From: Burkholderiales bacterium
Lineage (GTDB): Bacteria; Pseudomonadota; Gammaproteobacteria; Burkholderiales; Chitinimonadaceae
Direction of reading: 5' to 3'
DNA length: 6,010 nt
NCBI GenBank assembly: GCA_019234745.1
Contig: JAFAKZ010000473.1
Coordinates: 1-6,010 of the forward strand
The number at the start of each line of letters is the position of its first letter. The stretch's first letter is position 1. The notes below the pieces were generated by a model, which ran no database searches, was not told the origin of the DNA, and saw only the letters and a list, made by a program, of their open reading frames with translations. Below are positions 1 to 5,172 of this stretch, one piece after another. The translations under genes were made by a program, and so were the position numbers.

Positions 1-653
1 TCGCGCGCGCGCAGGAAGGCGCGGTTGCCCGGCGTGGGCCAGTGCAGCGGCGGGGTGAACGGGTCGGTAAGGCTGGCGAAGGCGTAGCGCAACAGGCGCG
101 GGAAGCTCTCGCCGATCACGTCCACCTTGTCCGCCACGTCCTCGCCGAACATGGTCTCGCTGACGATATCCACCGTCACGCGCATCATCTCCTGCGCGAT
201 ATCGACCACCGCGCCGGGCTGGAACTGGTCGCGCCACCGCGTGAGCAGGCGCTCGCCGGCCGCCGTCATGGTGTCGGCCATGCGGGCGATCTGACCCTTG
301 TGGAAGATGGGTTGAATCAGCTGGCGCTGCCGTTGCCAGGCTTCGCCGTAGTTCGTCACGAGCCCCTTGCCCAACACCAGGGGCAGGCCACGCGGCGGAC
401 CGCCCAGCTCAGCCACCTTGCCGAAGCTGCCACGCTCCTTGATCAGCACCTGCTCGGCCATGTCCGGGTGGCACAGCATATGGATTTCGCGCCGCCCCAG
501 GCGGATGCGGAAGATATCGCCCTGCTCGGCCTGGCGCGCGGCCAGGAAGCCCATCATGTCGCGCTTGTAGTCGATCAGGTGACCCAGCAGAAAGCGGCCG
601 GGCGGCAAGGGCGCGCGGGTAGTGGAAGCGGACGAGGCAGGGGACGGCTGCAT
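1..653 (-). CDS. Cytochrome P450, N-terminal part (cut by window edge)
   Basis: Heme-thiolate monooxygenase; substrate unknown. I translated 217 codons from the ATG at 653-651, and the frame runs open off the window. A GAGGAG ribosome site five bases upstream fixes the start. A proline-rich N terminus (residues 15-26, APLPPGRFLLGH) is the usual P450 entry segment and has no membrane anchor, so the protein is probably soluble. Residues 104-116 (GEAWQRQRQLIQP) are the C helix with the W-x3-R heme-propionate motif (W106, R110). SETMFG at 165-170 fits the helix E region. The I-helix oxygen-binding motif, the ExxR motif and the heme-ligand cysteine should lie beyond position 1 and cannot be checked, so an intact enzyme is not proven. 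It is the first gene after prfA, across a 330-base gap, and probably has its own promoter there. The style resembles bacterial CYP4/CYP110-like enzymes, but that subfamily call is a guess. Confidence 0.9.
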   Translation of the reverse strand, partial: MQPSPASSASTTRAPLPPGRFLLGHLIDYKRDMMGFLAARQAEQGDIFRIRLGRREIHMLCHPDMAEQVLIKERGSFGKVAELGGPPRGLPLVLGKGLVTNYGEAWQRQRQLIQPIFHKGQIARMADTMTAAGERLLTRWRDQFQPGAVVDIAQEMMRVTVDIVSETMFGEDVADKVDVIGESFPRLLRYAFASLTDPFTPPLHWPTPGNRAFLRAR

Positions 654-751
654 GGCTTCTCCTCAAGGCGTTGCGTGCGTGGTCTCGGGCGGCTGCCTTA
701 ACCATCTAGTCAGTATGCTATGTCTCGGGAGTATAAGGGTTTTCCGCAAGG

Positions 752-787
752 ATTAGCATCTTGCACGTATGTACAGCAATCGCTAAT
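752..787. promoter_or_regulatory. 36-base dyad, possible operator/overlapping promoters
   Basis: ATTAGC (752-757) and GCTAAT (782-787) are inverted repeats, and TTGC (761-764)/GCAA (776-779) lies inside with nearly the same centre (about 770). On the minus strand TTGCTG (779-774) is 16 bases before GCTAAT (757-752), a plausible though weak promoter for the P450 gene about 95 bases downstream. On the plus strand TTGCAC (761-766) is 17 bases before TAATAT (784-789). The dyad could be an operator controlling one or both, or a stem-loop of the candidate small RNA. The regulator is unknown. Confidence 0.3.
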
Positions 788-809
788 ATGACGGCTTCCT
801 CCTCCTCTT

Positions 810-844
810 CCCGACCAGGCTTCGCGCCGGTCGGGATTTTTTTT
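810..844 (+). terminator. Intrinsic terminator facing the plus strand
   Basis: CCCGACC (810-816) pairs with GGTCGGG (829-835). Inside, GGC (818-820) pairs with GCC (826-828) around a short loop. A and eight T follow at 836-844, which is a textbook rho-independent terminator on the plus strand. Read on the minus strand the T run precedes the hairpin, so it does not act for prfA. No annotated plus-strand gene feeds it. Confidence 0.85.
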
Positions 845-865
845 GGTATGACGAGGACGGCAAGT

Positions 866-971
866 AGCTTGGGTAGAGGGCAGCGAAACCCAACAGTTTC
901 GTCGCCTTGGGCCTAACCCTCGGCCCATTCGCTTAGATAGGTGTTGGGTTTCGCTGCGCTCCACCCAACCT
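866..971. repeat. REP-like inverted repeat pair downstream of prfA
   Basis: The arm 866-895 and the reverse complement of 942-971 match at 27 of 30 bases, with 15 consecutive identical bases (881-895 against 942-956, core CAGCGAAACCCAACA). Each arm can also fold alone: GTTGGGT (943-949) pairs with ACCCAAC (963-969). Between the arms TGGGCC (908-913) pairs with GGCCCA (922-927). This is the layout of two extragenic palindromes in opposite orientation (REPIN/BIME style). From memory, GGTTGGGT...AACCCAAC units are common extragenic repeats in proteobacteria. It begins 12 bases after the prfA stop and, with no U-rich terminator there, may stabilise or end that mRNA. With the terminator, dyad and candidate small RNA it accounts for most of the 654-983 gap. 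Confidence 0.85.
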
Positions 972-983
972 GGGCAAAGCCGC

Positions 984-2066
984 TCAGCCCTGCTCCGCCA
1001 TCTGTGCCAGCAATTCCGCCTGGTGCTCCGCCATCAAGGCATCCGTCAGCTCATACAGGTCGCCGTCCATCACGTAGTCGAGCTTGTACAGCGTGAGGTT
1101 GATGCGGTGGTCCGTCACACGGCCCTGGGGGAAGTTGTAGGTGCGGATGCGTTCGCTGCGGTCGCCCGAGCCGACCAGGCTCTTGCGCGTGGCCGCCTCT
1201 GCCGCTTGAGCGGCGCGCAGCTGCTGGTCCTTGATGCGGGCGGCCAGCACCTGGAGTGCACGGGCCTTGTTCTTGTGTTGGCTGCGGTCGTCCTGGCATT
1301 CCACCACCAGGCCCGTGGGCAGGTGTGTGATGCGCACGGCCGAGTCCGTCTTGTTGATGTGCTGGCCACCGGCACCGCTGGCGCGGAAGGTGTCGATGCG
1401 GATCTCGTCCGGGCGGATTTCCACTTCCTCCAGCTCGTCCGCCTCCGGCATCACAGCCACCGTGCAGGCCGAGGTGTGGATGCGGCCTTGCGACTCGGTG
1501 GCCGGCACGCGCTGCACGCGGTGGCCACCGGACTCGAACTTGAGCTTGGAGTAGGCGCCGAAGCCCACGATGCGGGCGATCACTTCCTTGTAGCCGCCCA
1601 GGTCGGACTCGCTGGCCGACACGACTTCCACCTGCCAGCGGTTGCGCTCGGCGAAGCGCGAGTACATGCGGAACAGGTCGCCCGCGAACAGGGCCGATTC
1701 GTCGCCACCGGTACCTGCGCGGATTTCCAGGAAGATATTGCGCTCGTCGTTCGGGTCGCGCGGCAGCAGCGCTTTCTGCAGGTCCGCTTCCAGCGCAGCG
1801 ATGCGCTCGTCGGCGTCGGCCAGTTCCATCTCCGCCAGCTCGCGCATATCGGGGTCGTCCAACATCTCGCGCGCGGCGGCAATGTCGGCCATGGCCTTCT
1901 GGTAACCCTGGAACAGTTCCACCACGGGCGTCAGCTCCGCGTGCTCGCGGCTCAGCTTCTTGAACTGCTCCATGTCCTTGGTCGCGTCTTCGCTGGCGAG
2001 CAGGTGGTTGACCTCTTCCAGCCGATCGGCGAGCGAGGCGAGTTTGCTGGCAATACTGGGCTTCAT
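984..2066 (-). CDS. prfA: Peptide chain release factor 1
   Basis: RF1 recognises UAA and UAG in the ribosomal A site and triggers release of the finished protein. The 360-residue product equals the E. coli length. The tripeptide anticodon motif PxT is P188-A189-T190, inside RVPATESQGR, which marks RF1 rather than RF2. The catalytic GGQ is at 233-235 (GAGGQHINKT), and its glutamine is the one normally methylated by PrmC. The N-terminal helical domain (about 1-105) and the GTGGDE segment (118-123) are intact. I start at ATG 2066-2064 (MKPSIASKL), matching the family N terminus, with an AAGAAG ribosome site just upstream. The open frame continues 25 codons further upstream, but that part is not RF1-like. 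It is the last gene of a likely hemA-GNAT-prfA operon, 87 bases after the acetyltransferase gene. A hairpin in that gap may affect its translation. prmC is not adjacent. Confidence 0.97.
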   Translation of the reverse strand: MKPSIASKLASLADRLEEVNHLLASEDATKDMEQFKKLSREHAELTPVVELFQGYQKAMADIAAAREMLDDPDMRELAEMELADADERIAALEADLQKALLPRDPNDERNIFLEIRAGTGGDESALFAGDLFRMYSRFAERNRWQVEVVSASESDLGGYKEVIARIVGFGAYSKLKFESGGHRVQRVPATESQGRIHTSACTVAVMPEADELEEVEIRPDEIRIDTFRASGAGGQHINKTDSAVRITHLPTGLVVECQDDRSQHKNKARALQVLAARIKDQQLRAAQAAEAATRKSLVGSGDRSERIRTYNFPQGRVTDHRINLTLYKLDYVMDGDLYELTDALMAEHQAELLAQMAEQG

Positions 2067-2077
2067 AGGAATCTTCT

Positions 2078-2132
2078 TAGCTGAATTCGGCGGGGACGAC
2101 GCGTGGACAGCTACGTGACGCCGACGTAGCTG
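2078..2132 (-). promoter_or_regulatory. Leader hairpin before prfA with a competing repeat
   Basis: In the 87-base gap before prfA, CAGCTACGT (2132-2124 on the minus strand) pairs perfectly with ACGTAGCTG (2116-2108) around a seven-base loop. A second CAGCTA (2083-2078) lies directly against the AAGAAG ribosome site of prfA and could instead pair with TAGCTG (2113-2108). The hairpin lacks a T run, so it is not an intrinsic terminator. It could be a processing or stability element or a weak translational switch. A separate short CGGG/CCCG hairpin (2142-2153) follows the acetyltransferase stop. Pairing is read by eye, and function is inference. Confidence 0.4.
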
Positions 2133-2153
2133 AAGGCACAACGGGCAGGCCCG

Positions 2154-2612
2154 CTAATGCTGGGTGCGCTGGTAGGCGTTCGGCGTGTGGCGTTCCATCC
2201 AACGCTCGGGCGTGGCCAGCGCCGTGTAGCCGTTCTGTGCATACAGACCGTGCGCGTCGGAGGTAATCAGCATCCAGCGGCGCAAGCCCTGCAGGTCGGG
2301 ATGGCCGTGGATGCAGGCCATCAGCCACTTCGACAAACCCTTGCCACGATGGGCTGGGTCGATGATCACGTCGCCCAGGTAGGCGATGGTGGCGTAGTCG
2401 GAGATCACGCGGGCGAAGCCGACCAGCTCGGCACCGTGGTAGATGCCGAAACACAGCGCACCTGCCACCGAGCGGCTGAACGTGTCGACCGGGATGCCCT
2501 TGCCCCAATAGCTGTTCGCGACCATGCTGTGGGCCTTGTCCATGTCCAGTCGTCTGCGATCCGTATCGATCTCATATTCACCTTGCACCCAGCGCCGTGC
2601 TGCGATTTCCAT
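2154..2612 (-). CDS. GNAT-family N-acetyltransferase, substrate unknown
   Basis: A 152-residue single-domain protein of the GNAT fold, which transfers an acetyl group from acetyl-CoA to an amine. The acetyl-CoA pyrophosphate loop is visible as DPAHRGKGLSKWLM (85-98, R/Q-x-x-G-x-G/A signature at R89-G90-K91-G92-L93). The strand before it (GDVIID, 80-85) and the C-terminal DAHGLYAQNGY (119-129), with the tyrosine often used as general acid, also fit. The pattern CFGIY...VGFARVISDYAT...LGD is common among uncharacterised stand-alone bacterial acetyltransferases, so no substrate can be named. AAAGG seven bases upstream supports the ATG at 2612. The start lies 12 bases after the hemA stop and the gene leads on to prfA, so it is probably co-transcribed with both. 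Whether it acts on a translation component is speculation from position only. Confidence 0.9.
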   Translation of the reverse strand: MEIAARRWVQGEYEIDTDRRRLDMDKAHSMVANSYWGKGIPVDTFSRSVAGALCFGIYHGAELVGFARVISDYATIAYLGDVIIDPAHRGKGLSKWLMACIHGHPDLQGLRRWMLITSDAHGLYAQNGYTALATPERWMERHTPNAYQRTQH

Positions 2613-2624
2613 TTTGGAGCCTTT

Positions 2625-3878
2625 CTATTCCTCATCGTGCAGGTGAAACAGACGCCGCACGGCATCGATCAGCTCGCCGTGCTGGCTGGCCTCGGCGCCG
2701 TTCAGCGCCGCCAGCGGGGCATGCAACATCTTGTTGGCGAGCGACAGGGACAGCGATTCGAGTACTGCTTCGGCGCTCTCGCCCTTGGCGAGCAGCTTGC
2801 GCGCGCGTTCCAGCTCATGCCGGCGCATGCGCTCGGCCTGGTCGCGCAGCGCCCGGATGGTGGGCACCAGCGCCCGGTTGTCCATCCACTGCATGAATTC
2901 GTCCGTGCGCTGGTCGACGATGCGCTCGGCCTCCTGCACCGCCTGTTCGCGCTCGGCGCGGCCCTGGCGTACGACTTCCGCCAGGTCGTCCACCGTGTAG
3001 AGGTAAACATCGGGCAGGCGCCCTACTTCCGGCTCCACGTCGCGCGGCACGGCCAGGTCGACCATGAAGATGGGGCGGTGCTTACGCAGCTTGATGGCGC
3101 GCTCCACCGCACCCAGGCCGATGATGGGCAGCTGGCTGGCCGTACTGGTCACCACGATGTCGTATTGCGACAGGCGTTCGGGCAGCTCAGCCAGCGGGAA
3201 GGCATCGCCGCCGAAGTTCGCCGCGAGCGCGGCGCCCCGCTCCAACGTGCGGTTGGCAACGGAAATCTTGCGCGGCGCGCGGGCCGCAAAGTGCGTGGCG
3301 CACAGCTCGATCATTTCGCCCGCGCCGATAAACAGCACATTGAGTTCCGCGATGTCGGGGAACAGGCGCTCGGCGAGCCGCACGCCGGCCGCCGCCATCG
3401 ACACGGAATTCGCGCCGATGGCCGTCTGCGTGCGCACTTCCTTGGCGACAGAGAAAGCCTTCTGGAACAGGCCGTTCAGCGTGGGGCCGAGCGCCCCCGC
3501 ATCTTGCGCCTCGCGCACGGCGTCCTTGATCTGGCCCAGGATCTGCGTCTCGCCCAGCACCATGGAATCCAGCCCCGAAGCCACACGGAAGGCATGCGCG
3601 GCGGCGGCGCGGCCGGGCAAGTGGTAGAGGTAAGGGCGGATATCGTCGATGCTGAGGCGGCGCGAATGCGCCAGCCAGCCCAGCAGCGTCGCCTCGTCGC
3701 GCGCGCTGCAGTAGAGCTCGGTGCGGTTGCAGGTCGAGACGATGGCCGCTTCGTGCACGCCGGGCGCACCGGCCAGTTCAGCCACAGCCTGCGCAAGCTC
3801 TTCCGGCGAGAAGGCGAGCTTCTCCCGTACCGCGACGGGAGCGGTATCGTGGTTGAGACCAAGCGCGAAAAGCGACAT
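2625..3878 (-). CDS. hemA: Glutamyl-tRNA reductase
   Basis: Reduces glutamyl-tRNA(Glu) with NADPH to glutamate-1-semialdehyde, the first committed step of the C5 route to 5-aminolevulinate and heme. The 417 residues match the usual length. The catalytic cysteine is C50 in STCNRTELY (48-56). SGLDSMVLGETQILGQ (101-116) is the family signature. The NADPH-binding domain starts near 179 with NVLFIGAGEM, and MVDLAVPRD (272-280) is the conserved strand and loop after it. The C-terminal dimerisation helices run from about 310 to 413. ATG 3878 gives the canonical N terminus (FALGLNHDTAPVAVREK), but there is no Shine-Dalgarno site in front of it. The leader is short and pyrimidine-rich. An extended -10 promoter lies 35-43 bases upstream. 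It heads the likely operon with the acetyltransferase and prfA, and the 12-base spacing after its stop supports this. In enterobacteria this enzyme is controlled by heme-dependent proteolysis. I cannot judge that here. Confidence 0.97.
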   Translation of the reverse strand: MSLFALGLNHDTAPVAVREKLAFSPEELAQAVAELAGAPGVHEAAIVSTCNRTELYCSARDEATLLGWLAHSRRLSIDDIRPYLYHLPGRAAAAHAFRVASGLDSMVLGETQILGQIKDAVREAQDAGALGPTLNGLFQKAFSVAKEVRTQTAIGANSVSMAAAGVRLAERLFPDIAELNVLFIGAGEMIELCATHFAARAPRKISVANRTLERGAALAANFGGDAFPLAELPERLSQYDIVVTSTASQLPIIGLGAVERAIKLRKHRPIFMVDLAVPRDVEPEVGRLPDVYLYTVDDLAEVVRQGRAEREQAVQEAERIVDQRTDEFMQWMDNRALVPTIRALRDQAERMRRHELERARKLLAKGESAEAVLESLSLSLANKMLHAPLAALNGAEASQHGELIDAVRRLFHLHDEE

Positions 3879-3912
3879 GCAGACAGGTGGAATGTAGGTA
3901 AAAAGCGCTGAA

Positions 3913-3921
3913 TTCTACCAT
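3913..3921 (-). promoter_or_regulatory. hemA promoter, extended -10
   Basis: On the minus strand TGG-TAGAAT (3921-3913) fits an extended -10 element (TGn plus five of six bases of TATAAT). No good -35 is found at 16-18 bases, which is usual for extended -10 promoters. The start of transcription would be near 3906, giving a leader of about 28 bases. It lies between the upstream gene's terminator and hemA, which is where a promoter is expected. Confidence 0.5.
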
Positions 3922-3964
3922 GCGCCGGCCTTGTAACGCGCACGGGGGCTCGGGCCGCCCCGCC

Positions 3965-3994
3965 AAATGCAAACGCCCGGCTATGCCGGGCGTT
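3965..3994 (-). terminator. Terminator hairpin after the binding-protein gene
   Basis: AACGCCCGGC (3972-3981) and GCCGGGCGTT (3985-3994) form a perfect ten-base stem with a three-base loop, 20 bases after the stop of the amino-acid-binding-protein gene. On the minus strand the stem runs into TTTGCATTT, an interrupted T tract, so termination is probably good but not ideal. It separates that gene from hemA. Confidence 0.75.
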
Positions 3995-4014
3995 GCAAGG
4001 CACTGCATCTTCGC

Positions 4015-4818
4015 TCAGTGTGCCTTGATCTTGAACGTACGCAGCAGCGGCGTGGCCGTGTTTTCACCGAACCAGCGGTTGAAGATCTTGGCCGCCTCGC
4101 CCGATTGCTCCATGCCGATTAGCGTGTCGTTCACTTCCTTCACGAGCCGCGTCTCACCCTTGCGCACGGCGACACCGTAGATTTCGATGGAGATGGACAC
4201 ATCGGGAATCTCGAAATTCTGCTTGTTGGGCATCTTGTTCAAGAGGCCGGCCAGGATGGGTTCGTCCGTGGATACGGCGTCCAACTCGCCCTTGGAGAGC
4301 GCGGCCATGGCCGGCGCATAGTCCTCGAACAGCACCACATTGGCGTTCGGCAGCTCGCGGCGCAGCTGCTTCTCCGAGGTCGAGCCCGTGGCCGTGCCGA
4401 TGGTGGCCTTGGTCAGGTCTTCGATATTGTTGACCTTACCCTTGCGCACCACGAACTTCTGGCCCGTGACGAAATAGCCTTCGCTGAAGTCCACCTGCTT
4501 CTCGCGCTCGGCATTCTTCGTCATGGTGGCGATCACCATGTCGACGTCATGCCTTTGCAGCGCCGGGATGCGTTCCGCGGACTCCACTGCCTTCACCACC
4601 ACCTTTACGCCCATATGCTTGGCGATAGCCAGGGCAAAGTCCACGTCATAGCCGGCGATGGTATTGGTCTTCACGTCGCGCACACCGAAGGGCGGCGTGG
4701 AATCCTTCACGCCTACCACCAGGAGACCCTTCTTCTTGATGGCGTCGAGGTCATCGGCCAGGGCGGGGACGAACAGGCTGAGGCACAGGCAAGCAGCAAG
4801 CAAGTGCTTGAATTTCAT
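4015..4818 (-). CDS. Periplasmic amino-acid-binding protein of an ABC transporter
   Basis: Solute-binding protein of family 3 (SBP_bac_3), which captures an amino acid in the periplasm and hands it to an ABC permease. The 267-residue precursor has a Sec signal peptide: basic MKFKH, a hydrophobic stretch, and a likely cut after A21 (VPALA|DD). Mature features run in order: KDSTPPFGVRD (38-48) and AGYDVDFALAIA (55-66) of lobe 1, then TKNAEREKQVDFS (100-112), where R105 is the arginine expected to grip the ligand carboxylate. Lobe 2 has GTATGSTSEKQLRRELP (141-157) and STDEPILAGLL (183-193), where D185 is expected at the ligand amino group. The NAEREKQVDFS form resembles glutamate/aspartate binders (GltI type), but the ligand is an inference. 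GGAG eight bases before ATG 4818 supports the start. No permease or ATPase gene is adjacent, so it is an orphan in this window, with its own promoter and terminator. Confidence 0.92.
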   Translation of the reverse strand: MKFKHLLAACLCLSLFVPALADDLDAIKKKGLLVVGVKDSTPPFGVRDVKTNTIAGYDVDFALAIAKHMGVKVVVKAVESAERIPALQRHDVDMVIATMTKNAEREKQVDFSEGYFVTGQKFVVRKGKVNNIEDLTKATIGTATGSTSEKQLRRELPNANVVLFEDYAPAMAALSKGELDAVSTDEPILAGLLNKMPNKQNFEIPDVSISIEIYGVAVRKGETRLVKEVNDTLIGMEQSGEAAKIFNRWFGENTATPLLRTFKIKAH

Positions 4819-4890
4819 TGTGATCTCCAGGGGCAGACGGTCATATGCACCATAGACCGAAATGGCCTGGAAGTGCAGTTAGGGAAAGAG

Positions 4891-4943
4891 ATTATATATT
4901 AGAATGACATTGTTCTACGTTACATTAGCATGTACTTATGCAA
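4891..4943 (-). promoter_or_regulatory. Promoter region of the binding-protein gene
   Basis: In a strikingly AT-rich stretch, a perfect TATAAT occurs on the minus strand at 4896-4891, predicting a start near 4884 and a leader of about 65 bases. The -35 region is poor, which suggests activation. Centred near 4934, an imperfect dyad (4925-4943, minus strand TTGCAT...ATGCTAA) lies about 41-59 bases before the predicted start, a normal activator position. The regulator is unknown. Confidence 0.5.
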
Positions 4944-4981
4944 TAGATCGGCCCATGCTGAGAAAATCAGCTGCCCTGTTG

Positions 4982-5118
4982 GGGCCGGCTCGCGCAGCAA
5001 CCCGCCGAATCCATTGCGGCGAAGCCGCTGAACTGATAACGCCAATGGATTGGGGAATGCTGGAGGTTAAGCGGCATCGCCGCCAGCGTTCGGCGGGTTG
5101 CTGCGCGAGCCCGCCCTA
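4982..5118. repeat. Two-armed inverted repeat between fau and the binding-protein gene
   Basis: Bases 4987-5009 and 5089-5111 are perfect inverted repeats (23 bases, core CGCGCAGCAACCCGCCGAA), and pairing extends with one mismatch out to 4982/5116. The similarity goes on inward: each half carries a mini-hairpin GCGGC-NNN-GCCGC (5016-5028 and 5071-5083) in an alignable context, so these are two diverged copies of one unit of about 45-50 bases in opposite orientation. AATCCATTG (5008-5016) also pairs with CAATGGATT (5043-5051). The outer unit GGCGGGYT...AACCCGCC resembles extragenic palindromes. No target-site duplication is obvious and no transposase is encoded, so it could be a REPIN or a small non-autonomous element. 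The rest of the 4819-5172 gap holds only the AT-rich promoter and a small CCCTA/TAGGG hairpin (5114-5126). Confidence 0.88.
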
Positions 5119-5172
5119 CCATAGGGTAGTGATGCCTGAACCGCCATAAGGCTTTACCGCTTCACATGCGTA

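Larger units (their letters stand above)
744..844 (+). ncRNA. Candidate small RNA ending in an intrinsic terminator
   Basis: A strong plus-strand terminator (810-844) has no plus-strand gene before it, so something short may be transcribed here. Seen between about 744 and 844: a dyad ATTAGC (752-757)/GCTAAT (782-787) with inner TTGC (761-764)/GCAA (776-779) that could form a stem-loop, then an unpaired CU-rich linker with CCTCCTCCTC (798-807), then the terminator hairpin and eight T. CCUCC repeats are complementary to Shine-Dalgarno sequences. Possible promoters are TATAAG (732-737, weak -35) giving a transcript of about 100 bases, or TTGCAC (761-766) 17 bases before TAATAT (784-789) giving about 50. 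Both are weak, so the 5' end is uncertain. I recall a betaproteobacterial toxic small RNA family in Rfam with an anti-Shine-Dalgarno segment. Membership is untested. Confidence 0.35.

Noticed and set aside
42..701. 219-codon plus-strand frame and 98-codon minus-strand frame over the P450 region
   Set aside because: Both are shadows of the P450 frame, which has the C-helix motif and the strong ribosome site.
788..916. Small plus-strand frame beginning MTASSSSSRPG
   Set aside because: The serine run is only the CCT repeat translated. The frame crosses the terminator and the repeat, with no ribosome site.
710..964. 84-codon minus-strand frame in the prfA-P450 gap
   Set aside because: It reads through the inverted repeat and the terminator, with no ribosome site and no protein-like pattern.
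1023..2084. 353-codon open frame on the plus strand
   Set aside because: It is antisense to prfA and rich in His/Leu/Arg/Ala, with no recognisable family.
2067..2141. 25-codon N-terminal extension of prfA
   Set aside because: It covers the leader hairpin, has no RF1 similarity, and the ATG at 2066 gives exactly the 360-residue family form with a ribosome site.
2157..3911. 584-codon open frame on the plus strand
   Set aside because: It is antisense to hemA and the acetyltransferase gene, an effect of high GC codon bias. The minus-strand proteins have clear family motifs.
4789..4818. Possible lipobox LAAC (residues 7-10) in the binding protein
   Set aside because: Only two hydrophobic residues precede it, too short for a lipoprotein signal. 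A normal Sec cut after A21 fits better.
4904..5149. 81-codon plus-strand frame
   Set aside because: Most of it is the inverted repeat in translation, with no ribosome site or family pattern.
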